Source: Prevotellaceae bacterium UBA5903 (GTDB lineage: Bacteria; Bacteroidota; Bacteroidia; Bacteroidales; Bacteroidaceae). From it: a stretch of DNA of 9,495 nucleotides. Location of the stretch: NCBI GenBank assembly GCA_002431845.1, contig DJEH01000120.1:1-9495 (forward strand), given 5' to 3'. The notes under the pieces were generated by a model. The model saw only the letters and a program-made list of their open reading frames with translations, made no database searches and was not told where the DNA came from. Positions 1 to 6,990 of the stretch are shown here, in pieces (positions within the stretch are counted from its first letter, which is position 1; each line of letters starts with the position of its first letter). Position numbers and translations under genes: made by a program.

Positions 1-141
1 TTATAAAGTTGATATTGTAAATATAATAATAACTTTTATTACAATGTAAAATTTCACAAAATTATTAAAAAAAATAAATGTAACTAATGCTGCAATAGTA
101 CGCAGCTATATTGACCGATAATTGTGCTTAAGTAAGATAAA

Positions 142-261
142 AACACGTTGATAGTTTGCTCATTACGGTCGAGATGAGCACTCATTACGACCGAGATGAA
201 CATTCATTACGACCGAAATGAGCATTCATTACGGTCGTAATGAGCAAACTATCAACGTGTT
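142..261. repeat. 120-bp nested palindrome: perfect 26-bp inverted repeat around a tandem repeat
   Basis: The left arm at 142-167 (begins AACACGTTGATAGTTTGC) is an exact reverse complement of the right arm at 236-261. The 68 bases between them are made of repeat units that are themselves nearly palindromic, so single-stranded DNA or RNA could fold either as one long hairpin or as a chain of small ones. Pairing stops cleanly on the outer side at 141/262. There is no open reading frame in it, and no T-run follows directly that would make it a standard intrinsic terminator. Possible identities are a small non-autonomous mobile element (MITE), a dispersed Bacteroidetes intergenic palindrome, or a bidirectional transcription-stopping structure. 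The structure is directly visible; its function is unknown. Confidence 0.9.
161..244. repeat. About 3.8 tandem copies of a 22-bp unit inside the palindrome
   Basis: Units start at 161, 183, 205 and 227 with an exact 22-bp period. The shared core is CATTACGRYCGNRATGAR followed by CAYT. The last unit reads CTCATTACG-GT-CGTAATGAG (226-244 region), a perfect 9-bp palindrome around a 2-bp centre. The middle two units have AC in place of GT at the centre and single changes in the right half. The outermost units overlap the arms of the larger inverted repeat, so the array and the hairpin are one structure. There are no unique spacers between units. Confidence 0.88.
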
Positions 262-371
262 ATTACACAACTTTAATCCTATTATTGCAGAACAATATAA
301 GCAATATGGTCAGAACTATACAGAGCTATGATTACCCTTAAGTGCCTCTGATTGCATCGTTATAAGTTGAT

Positions 372-390
372 AAGCAGGTATTCAAAATTG
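372..390. repeat. Possible dispersed intergenic motif, copy 1
   Basis: AAGCAGGTATTCAAAATTG here matches AAGTAGGTGTTCAAAATTA at the very end of the window in 16 of 19 positions. Both copies lie in non-coding DNA on the same strand. Two AT-rich copies are weak evidence, and the second is cut by the window edge, so this is only a candidate dispersed element. Confidence 0.3.
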
Positions 391-392
391 TT

Positions 393-408
393 TATTTACA
401 AGTAAATA
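393..408. promoter_or_regulatory. Small palindrome TATTTAC-AA-GTAAATA
   Basis: Two 7-bp halves in inverted orientation are separated by AA, about 125 bp before the likely promoter. This shape would suit a dimeric repressor or activator site, but in such AT-rich DNA it may be chance. No regulator gene lies in the window. Confidence 0.25.
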
Positions 409-452
409 TTCAACATTACATTAGGAACATTGATTTTGAAAAAACACCTATA

Positions 453-465
453 AAAATGGCATTTT
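453..465. promoter_or_regulatory. Small palindrome AAAATG-G-CATTTT
   Basis: Two 6-bp inverted halves surround a single central G, about 65 bp upstream of the probable promoter box. It is too tight for an RNA hairpin but could be a DNA-binding site. Chance cannot be excluded. Confidence 0.2.
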
Positions 466-530
466 AGCTTGTAGGAGCTTTTTGACAACATTATAAAGAA
501 GAAAATTATAATAAGGTCATATTTTTTTAG

Positions 531-538
531 TATCTTTG
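531..538 (+). promoter_or_regulatory. Probable promoter -7 box (TATCTTTG) of the purF-carAB operon
   Basis: TATCTTTG fits the TAnnTTTG -7 element recognised by the primary sigma factor of Bacteroidetes. It sits 25 bases before the start codon at 564, which would give a leader of roughly 15-20 nt. A good -33 TTTG partner 19-21 bp upstream is missing, so the upstream element is weak. No comparable box is seen between purF and carA or between carA and carB, which supports one promoter for all three genes. Confidence 0.6.
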
Positions 539-563
539 CTCACAAAAACCAAAGATATAACGA

Positions 564-2453
564 ATGGAACCTTTGAAACATGAATGCGGCGTGGCAATGG
601 TAAGATTGCTAAAGCCACTCAGCTATTATGAAAAGAAATACGGCACGTGGATGTATGGCTTGAATAAGCTATACTTGTTGATGGAAAAGCAACACAATCG
701 TGGGCAAGAAGGGGCAGGACTTGCTTGTGTTAAAATGCAAGCTGCTCCTGGTGAGGAATTTATGTTTCGCCAACGCGGGCTTGGTGGCGGTGCCATCCAA
801 GAAATTTTTGGTAACGTACATAAGGAATTGAGCAATTACTCTAACGAGCAATTACACAATGCGGACTTTGCAGCCCGCTATGTGCCATTTGCTGGTGAAA
901 TTTATATGGGCCACCTCCGGTATTCAACTACTGGCAAGAGTGGCCTTTCGTATGTTCATCCATTTTTGCGTCGAAACAATTGGCGGGCAAAGAACCTTTG
1001 CATCTGCGCCAATTTCAACATGACTAACGTTATGGAAATCTTCGACGAAATAGCAGTGAAAGGCCAACACCCGCGCATGGTTTCGGACACATACATTCTG
1101 CTTGAGCAGCTCGGACACCGCCTTGACCGCGAAAGCGAACGTTGCTATAACAATGCTAAAAAGCTTGGTCTTGAAAACACCGACATTACTAAATACATTG
1201 AGGACAACATTAATCTATGCAATGTGCTTAAGCAGTCGGCACCGGTATGGGATGGTGGTTACGTACTCTGCGGCGTAACAGGTTCGGGCGAAATGTTTAC
1301 GATGCGCGACCCATGGGGCATACGTCCTGCCTTTTGGTACAAAGACGACGAGGTAATGGTAGTTGCCTCTGAGCGCCCCGTTATACAAACTGCACTCGAC
1401 CTCGAAGCAAACGATATACACGAACTATTGCCAGGACAAGGCATATTTGTAAACAACAAGGGCGAGATGCGCACCGAACAAGTGCTTGCACCTAAAAACT
1501 ACGCTGCTTGCTCATTTGAAAGGGTTTACTTTAGTCGCGGCTCAGACATTGATATTTATCAAGAACGTAAAGAGTTGGGGCGCACACTTGTAGAACCAAT
1601 ACTTAAGGCAGTTAATGGCGAGATAGACAACACCGTGCTGAGCTACATACCCAACACCGCCGAAGCAGCATACTACGGCATGTTACAAGGCTTTAACGAA
1701 TACCTAAACCAACAGAAGATTGAGGAAATTGAAAAGCTTGGTAACAACATTACACACGACAAATTGCAACAAATATTGTCGCGCCGTATACGGTCGGAAA
1801 AGGTGGCATGGAAAGATATAAAGATGCGTACCTTCATAGCCGAAGGCAACTCGAGAAACGACCTTGCAGCCCATGTTTACGATATTACCTATGGTTCGGT
1901 TCGTCCCAACGTAGACAATTTAGTGGTAATAGACGATAGTATCGTGCGTGGTACCACACTGCGCGAGAGCATTATCCGCATTATGGACCGCTTACACCCA
2001 CGACGCATCGTTGTGGTGAGTTCGTCACCTCAAGTGCGCTACCCCGACTACTATGGCATTGACATGGCACGCATGGAAGAATTTATTGCATTCCGTGCTG
2101 CAATAGCTCTGCACAAAGATCGCGGCATCGAAAGCCGATTAGAAGATATATACAAACGTTGCAAGGCACAAGAAAACTTGCCCAAAGAGCAAGTGACCAA
2201 CTATGTAAGTGATGTATACAGCCCCTTTACCCCCGAGGAAATATCCGAAAAGATGGCAGAAATGTTGCGCCCCGAAGGTGTAAAAGCCGAAATTCACATT
2301 GTTTACCAAAGTATTGAAGGACTGCACAAAGCTTGTCCACATAGCCCAGGCGATTGGTACTTCTCAGGCAACTACCCTACCCCTGGCGGCAACAAACGTG
2401 TAAACGAGGCGTACATCAACTATTTTGAACACGTACACCACTTGTCGAAATAG
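564..2453 (+). CDS. purF: Amidophosphoribosyltransferase, long Bacteroidetes form (PurF family)
   Basis: Predicted to transfer glutamine-derived ammonia to PRPP, giving phosphoribosylamine, the first step of purine synthesis in the cytosol. The N-terminal class II glutaminase domain has the nucleophile Cys8 (CGVAMV), RGQEGAG (46-52), HLRYST (117-122), NFNMTN (150-155), SDTYIL (174-179) and DPWGIRP (249-255). The phosphoribosyltransferase domain follows, with FERVYFSRGS (318-327), the PRPP-binding loop VVIDDSIVRGTT (454-465) and SPQVRYPDYYGIDM (488-501). At 629 aa it is over 100 residues longer than E. coli PurF, with extra sequence near 376-420 and at the C-terminus. No CxxC pair suggests an Fe-S cluster. 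Seven residues precede Cys8, so a short propeptide must be removed; no in-frame ATG lies closer. Phe151 stands where E. coli has the oxyanion-hole Gly. First gene of an apparent operon with carAB. A paralogue with a changed substrate remains possible. Confidence 0.8.
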   Translation: MEPLKHECGVAMVRLLKPLSYYEKKYGTWMYGLNKLYLLMEKQHNRGQEGAGLACVKMQAAPGEEFMFRQRGLGGGAIQEIFGNVHKELSNYSNEQLHNADFAARYVPFAGEIYMGHLRYSTTGKSGLSYVHPFLRRNNWRAKNLCICANFNMTNVMEIFDEIAVKGQHPRMVSDTYILLEQLGHRLDRESERCYNNAKKLGLENTDITKYIEDNINLCNVLKQSAPVWDGGYVLCGVTGSGEMFTMRDPWGIRPAFWYKDDEVMVVASERPVIQTALDLEANDIHELLPGQGIFVNNKGEMRTEQVLAPKNYAACSFERVYFSRGSDIDIYQERKELGRTLVEPILKAVNGEIDNTVLSYIPNTAEAAYYGMLQGFNEYLNQQKIEEIEKLGNNITHDKLQQILSRRIRSEKVAWKDIKMRTFIAEGNSRNDLAAHVYDITYGSVRPNVDNLVVIDDSIVRGTTLRESIIRIMDRLHPRRIVVVSSSPQVRYPDYYGIDMARMEEFIAFRAAIALHKDRGIESRLEDIYKRCKAQENLPKEQVTNYVSDVYSPFTPEEISEKMAEMLRPEGVKAEIHIVYQSIEGLHKACPHSPGDWYFSGNYPTPGGNKRVNEAYINYFEHVHHLSK

Positions 2454-2561
2454 AGAGCAGCATACAACATACTGCATCACAAGATAGATGCACAATCTAA
2501 AGTCTTCTCAAAAGCAGAGACAATAACAAACATCAGACAATATACTCATCAACTCTAAAAT

Positions 2562-3644
2562 ATGCGTAACGTAACACTTGTTCTTGACGACGGCACACAA
2601 TTTCATGGGCAGTCGTTTGGTTATGAAGCACCTGTGGCAGGCGAAGTTGTGTTCAACACTGCCATGATGGGCTATCCCGAAAGTTTAACCGACCCCTCGT
2701 ATGCCGGACAACTTATGACGCTCACCTATCCATTAGTAGGCAACTATGGCGTTCCACCATTTAGCATTGAGCCTAATGGCTTAGCAACCTTTATGGAGAG
2801 CGACCGCATCTATGCTTCAGCTATCATCGTGAGCGACTATAGCGAACAATACAGCCATTGGAATGCTGTGGAAAGTTTAGGCGACTGGCTTAAACGCGAA
2901 AAAGTGCCTGGAATTACAGGCATTGATACACGCCAACTCACTAAAGTGTTACGTGAACATGGTGTGATGATGGGTAAAATATTGTTCGACGATGAGCCAA
3001 ACAATATACCTACTGCCGAGTACGAAGGTGTGAACTATGTAGCCAAAGTTTCGTGCAAAGAAATTATACGCTACAACGAAGGTGCAGGCAAGAAAGTTGT
3101 ACTTGTAGACTGCGGTGTGAAACACAACATTATTCGCTGCCTTATCAAACGCGGTGTAGAGGTAATACGTGTTCCTTGGAACTACGACTTCAATGATATG
3201 GAATTTGATGGTCTCTTCTTAGCTAATGGTCCTGGCGACCCCGACACCTGTGTTGAAGCTGTAGAAAACATACGCAAATTCTTAAGCAACCCCAACGTAC
3301 GCCCTTGTATGGGTATATGTATGGGCAATCAACTGCTATCTAAAGCCGCTGGCGCAAGTATCTATAAACTGAAATATGGACATCGTAGCCACAATCAACC
3401 CGTACGTATGGTAGGCACTAACCGCTGCTTTGTAACCTCACAAAACCACGGTTATGCAGTAGACAGCCGCACATTGCCAGCCGATTGGGAACCCTACTTC
3501 ATCAACATGAACGATGGCTCTAACGAGGGTGTACGCCATAAGACCAATCCTTGGTTCTCGGCTCAGTTCCACCCCGAAGCATGCTCTGGCCCTGTAGATA
3601 CCGAATTCCTATTTGATGAGTTTGTGAAACTACTGAATAAGTGA
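2562..3644 (+). CDS. carA: Carbamoyl-phosphate synthase small (glutaminase) subunit
   Basis: Hydrolyses glutamine and passes ammonia to CarB for carbamoyl phosphate, the precursor of pyrimidines and arginine. At 360 aa it is near the usual length. The N-terminal CPSase small-subunit domain (about 1-145) contains FNTAMMGYPESLTDPSY (31-47) and GITGIDTRQLT (117-127). The class I glutamine amidotransferase domain (about 178-358) has ANGPGDP (221-227), the nucleophile elbow GICMGNQLL with Cys253, NHGYAV (295-300), and the His337/Glu339 pair in QFHPEA, so the triad is complete. The residue after the elbow Gly is Asn256, where E. coli and CAD have His. Motifs such as GHRSHNQPVRM and the GPVDTEFLFDEF end resemble eukaryotic CPS II/CPS1. 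It follows the purF-like gene by 108 bp and precedes carB by 111 bp, with no promoter box in either gap, so co-transcription is likely. The A-rich ATG start lacks a Shine-Dalgarno sequence. Confidence 0.96.
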   Translation: MRNVTLVLDDGTQFHGQSFGYEAPVAGEVVFNTAMMGYPESLTDPSYAGQLMTLTYPLVGNYGVPPFSIEPNGLATFMESDRIYASAIIVSDYSEQYSHWNAVESLGDWLKREKVPGITGIDTRQLTKVLREHGVMMGKILFDDEPNNIPTAEYEGVNYVAKVSCKEIIRYNEGAGKKVVLVDCGVKHNIIRCLIKRGVEVIRVPWNYDFNDMEFDGLFLANGPGDPDTCVEAVENIRKFLSNPNVRPCMGICMGNQLLSKAAGASIYKLKYGHRSHNQPVRMVGTNRCFVTSQNHGYAVDSRTLPADWEPYFINMNDGSNEGVRHKTNPWFSAQFHPEACSGPVDTEFLFDEFVKLLNK

Positions 3645-3755
3645 GAGAAGAAATAGTTTAGGCCTTTGTAGCAAACCAATAAAAGGATATACACACATCT
3701 GATTGGCTATAAAAGCGTGAACACAAGATTAACTCTTAAACATTAAAAGAAAACG

Positions 3756-6700
3756 ATGAACGCTATAAAAAAAGTACTTCTTCTCGGCTCTGGTGCACTC
3801 AAAATTGGCGAAGCTGGAGAGTTTGACTATTCAGGTTCGCAAGCACTGAAAGCATTGAAAGAAGAAGGCATTGAAACCATACTTATCAACCCTAACATTG
3901 CCACTGTGCAAACGTCGGAGGGTGTGGCAGACCGCATTTATTTTTTGCCCGTAACTCCTTATTTTGTTGAACGCGTTATTCAAAAGGAGCACCCAGATGG
4001 CATCATGTTGGCATTTGGCGGACAAACGGCTCTTAACTGCGGCGTGAAACTATTTGAAAGTGGTGTGCTTGAAAAATACAACCTAAAAGTATTGGGTACA
4101 CCCGTGCAAGCAATCATGGACACTGAAGACCGTGAGCTCTTTGTTGAAAAGCTTAACGAAATCAACGTTAAAACCATCAAGAGCGAAGCTTGCGAGAACA
4201 TAGAACAAGCTCGCAAAGCTGCAGCAACATTGGGTTACCCCGTTATCTTGCGTGCTGCATATGCATTAGGCGGCTTAGGTTCGGGTTTCTGCGACAACGA
4301 AGAAGAACTGAACAAATTGGCCGAAAAGGCATTCTCTTTCTCACCTCAAGTTCTTGTAGAAAAGAGTCTTAAAGGATGGAAGGAAGTGGAATATGAGGTT
4401 GTACGCGACAAATATGACAACTGCATCACCGTATGTAACATGGAGAATTTCGACCCACTGGGCATCCACACAGGCGAAAGTATCGTTATCGCTCCATCGC
4501 AAACACTATCGAATGCAGAATATCACAAGTTGCGTGAACTCTCTATCCGCATTGTTCGACATGTGGGTATTGTGGGCGAATGTAACGTGCAGTATGCCTT
4601 CGACCCCAATAGCGAGGACTATCGCGTAATCGAGGTTAATGCTCGTTTGTCGCGTTCTTCTGCTCTTGCATCTAAAGCTACTGGCTATCCCTTGGCATTT
4701 GTTGCAGCTAAATTAGGTTTAGGCTATGGTCTGTTTGAACTTAAGAATTCTGTTACAAAAACAACATCTGCCTTCTTTGAACCAGCACTCGACTATGTAG
4801 TCTGCAAAATTCCACGTTGGGACCTTGGAAAATTCCATGGTGTAGACCGCGAATTAGGCTCTTCAATGAAGTCGGTAGGCGAGGTTATGGCCATCGGACG
4901 CACATTCGAAGAGGTTATTCAGAAAGGCTTGCGCATGATAGGACAAGGCATGCACGGCTTTGTAGACAACAAAGATTTGTCTATCGACAACGTGGAGGAA
5001 GCACTGAAAGAACCTACTGATAAGCGTATATTTGTCATAGAGAAAGCATTTAAAGCAGGCTATACCATCGACCAAATTCACGACCTTACAAAGATAGACC
5101 GATGGTTCTTGCAAAAGCTCTACAAGATACATCAAACCGACAAGGAACTGCACAATTGCACCTCAATCAACGTGCTTGGCAACGAGTTGCTACGCAAAGC
5201 AAAAGTGCAAGGTTTCACCGATTTCCAAATTGCTCGCGCTGTAGGTATGGAGCAAGAAATGGACATTGAAAAGGCAATCCTTGCAGTACGTGCTAAACGT
5301 AAACAAGCTGGCATCGTGCCCGTTGTTAAGCAAATTGATACCTTAGCAGCCGAATATCCTGCACAAACCAACTATCTGTACCTCACATATAGCGGTGTTG
5401 CTCACGACATTCCATTCGAAAACGACAAACGCTCTGTTGTAGTATTGGGCTCGGGTGCTTATCGTATTGGTTCGTCGGTAGAGTTTGACTGGTGTGGCGT
5501 GCAAGCACTCAACACGATACGTCGCGAAGGCTATCGCTCGGTTATGATAAACTATAATCCCGAAACAGTATCTACCGACTACGATATGTGCGACCGCTTG
5601 TATTTTGATGAACTTACATTCGAACGTGTAATGGATATCCTCGACCTTGAGTGCCCTTATGGTGTGATTGTAAGTACAGGCGGACAAATACCTAATAACC
5701 TTGCACTACGTCTTGACGCAGAAAACATCAACTTGCTGGGCACACAAGCCAAGTATATTGACAACGCTGAAGATCGTGAGAAATTCTCTGAAATGCTTAA
5801 TCGTATCGGTGTAGACCAGCCCGAATGGAGTGCGCTTACATCGATGGAAGATATTCAAGAATTTATTGAAAGAGTTGGCTTCCCCGTATTGGTACGCCCC
5901 TCTTATGTTCTATCGGGTGCGGCAATGAATGTTTGCTCAAACCAAGAAGAGTTGGAACGTTTCTTGAAATTGGCAGCCAACGTTTCTAAAAAACACCCCG
6001 TAGTGGTAAGCCGCTTTATGCAGCACGCCAAAGAGGTTGAAATGGATGCTGTTGCTAAAGATGGTGAGATTATAGCTTACGCTATTTCAGAGCACATTGA
6101 ATTTGCTGGTGTACACTCTGGCGATGCTACCATACAATTTCCACCACAGAAACTCTATGTTGAAACGGCACGCAGAATAAAGAAGATTTCAAAGCAAATT
6201 GCTAAAGAACTTCATATTTCAGGCCCATTCAACATCCAATACTTGGCACGTGAAAACGATATCAAGGTTATTGAATGTAACTTGCGTGCGTCACGTTCAT
6301 TCCCATTCGTAAGCAAGGTGCTGAAAATTAACTTGATAGAACTTGCCACTCGCATTATGCTTGGTCTGCCTGTTGAAAAGCCTGCAAAGAGCCTATTCGA
6401 CCTTGACTACGTGGGCGTAAAAGCATCGCAATTCTCATTCAATCGCCTACAAAAGGCTGACCCTATCTTAGGTGTTGATATGTCTTCTACTGGCGAAGTT
6501 GGTTGCTTAGGCGAGGACTCTCGCTCTGCTCTGCTTAAGGCTATGCTTTCTGTTGGACAGCGCATACCCGAGAAAAACATATTGCTTTCTACCGGCGATG
6601 GTAAGCAAAAGGCAGATATGTTAGCTGCGTCTAAGATGCTGAGCGAGCATGGCTACAAACTCTTTGCTACTCCTGGCACAAGCCATTATCTAACTGAAAA

Positions 6701-6974
6701 TGGCATTGAAAACACACTTGTATATTGGCCAAGCGATTCTGACAAGCAACCTCAAGCACTTGATATGTTGCACAACAAAGAGATTGACATGGTGGTGAAT
6801 GTACCTAAAAATCTCTCTACAGGAGAACTAACCAATGGATACAAAATTCGTCGTGCAGCAATCGACTTAAATATTCCGCTGATTACAAACGCTCGTTTGG
6901 CATCTGCTTTCATCTATGCGTTCTGCACACAGAAGTTGGATGATTTGGATATTAAGTGTTGGCAAGAGTACTAA
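3756..6974 (+). CDS. carB: Carbamoyl-phosphate synthase large subunit
   Basis: Makes carbamoyl phosphate from bicarbonate, ammonia supplied by CarA, and two ATP. At 1072 aa it matches the normal length and is intact. The first synthetase half starts with LLLGSGALKIGEAGEFDYSG (8-27); its ATP-grasp core has RAAYALGGLGSG (166-177) and EVNARLSRSSALASKATGYP (293-312). An oligomerisation region spans about 400-550. The second half repeats the pattern with VVLGSGAYRIGSSVEFDW (562-579), RPSYVLSGAAM (714-724) and ECNLRASRSFPFVSK (840-854). The C-terminal MGS-like allosteric domain is about 940-1060, with FATPGTSHYL and VYWPSD. The K-loop and nucleotide-site motifs read like eukaryotic CPS1/CAD rather than E. 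coli CarB (for example N-A-R instead of N-P-R in the first half). The effector cannot be read from the sequence. Last gene of the probable purF-carA-carB unit. Confidence 0.97.
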   Translation: MNAIKKVLLLGSGALKIGEAGEFDYSGSQALKALKEEGIETILINPNIATVQTSEGVADRIYFLPVTPYFVERVIQKEHPDGIMLAFGGQTALNCGVKLFESGVLEKYNLKVLGTPVQAIMDTEDRELFVEKLNEINVKTIKSEACENIEQARKAAATLGYPVILRAAYALGGLGSGFCDNEEELNKLAEKAFSFSPQVLVEKSLKGWKEVEYEVVRDKYDNCITVCNMENFDPLGIHTGESIVIAPSQTLSNAEYHKLRELSIRIVRHVGIVGECNVQYAFDPNSEDYRVIEVNARLSRSSALASKATGYPLAFVAAKLGLGYGLFELKNSVTKTTSAFFEPALDYVVCKIPRWDLGKFHGVDRELGSSMKSVGEVMAIGRTFEEVIQKGLRMIGQGMHGFVDNKDLSIDNVEEALKEPTDKRIFVIEKAFKAGYTIDQIHDLTKIDRWFLQKLYKIHQTDKELHNCTSINVLGNELLRKAKVQGFTDFQIARAVGMEQEMDIEKAILAVRAKRKQAGIVPVVKQIDTLAAEYPAQTNYLYLTYSGVAHDIPFENDKRSVVVLGSGAYRIGSSVEFDWCGVQALNTIRREGYRSVMINYNPETVSTDYDMCDRLYFDELTFERVMDILDLECPYGVIVSTGGQIPNNLALRLDAENINLLGTQAKYIDNAEDREKFSEMLNRIGVDQPEWSALTSMEDIQEFIERVGFPVLVRPSYVLSGAAMNVCSNQEELERFLKLAANVSKKHPVVVSRFMQHAKEVEMDAVAKDGEIIAYAISEHIEFAGVHSGDATIQFPPQKLYVETARRIKKISKQIAKELHISGPFNIQYLARENDIKVIECNLRASRSFPFVSKVLKINLIELATRIMLGLPVEKPAKSLFDLDYVGVKASQFSFNRLQKADPILGVDMSSTGEVGCLGEDSRSALLKAMLSVGQRIPEKNILLSTGDGKQKADMLAASKMLSEHGYKLFATPGTSHYLTENGIENTLVYWPSDSDKQPQALDMLHNKEIDMVVNVPKNLSTGELTNGYKIRRAAIDLNIPLITNARLASAFIYAFCTQKLDDLDIKCWQEY

Positions 6975-6990
6975 TAAGCAGACGTTCTGC

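Larger units (their letters stand above)
1..563. other. Gene-free AT-rich region upstream of the purF-like gene
   Basis: No convincing coding region is present on either strand. The first 140 bases are very AT-rich and otherwise featureless. Bases 142-261 hold a nested inverted and tandem repeat. From 262 to 530 the sequence stays AT-rich with small palindromes at 393-408 and 453-465. A Bacteroidetes-type promoter box lies at 531-538. An 8-bp outer inverted pair, CTGCAATA at 90-97 and TATTGCAG at 283-290, brackets the nested repeat and may mark its wider limits or be chance. I see no tRNA, known riboswitch or leader peptide. The gene to the left lies outside the window, so it is unknown whether this is a divergent or a tandem spacer. 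Confidence 0.8.

Noticed and set aside
57..64. Reverse-strand TAATTTTG, a possible leftward promoter box
   Set aside because: No -33 partner at the right distance, and such 8-mers are expected by chance in AT-rich DNA; no leftward gene is visible.
161..244. Repeats with regular period, as in a CRISPR array
   Set aside because: The 22-bp units abut each other with no unique spacers, and no cas gene is in the window.
482..512. E. coli-like promoter: TTGACA (482-487) and TATAAT (507-512)
   Set aside because: The 19-bp spacing is longer than ideal, the DNA is very AT-rich, and Bacteroidetes primary sigma factors use TAnnTTTG; the box at 531-538 fits better.
5343..5687. 114-codon open frame on the minus strand inside carB
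   Set aside because: It is a shadow of the conserved carB frame with no domain or start signal of its own.
6573..6935. A true N-acetylglutamate-dependent (CPS1-type) CarB
   Set aside because: Two of the aligned contact positions differ (Lys1018, Gly1028) and the glutaminase subunit keeps its catalytic Cys, so a CPS1-type dependence is not supported.
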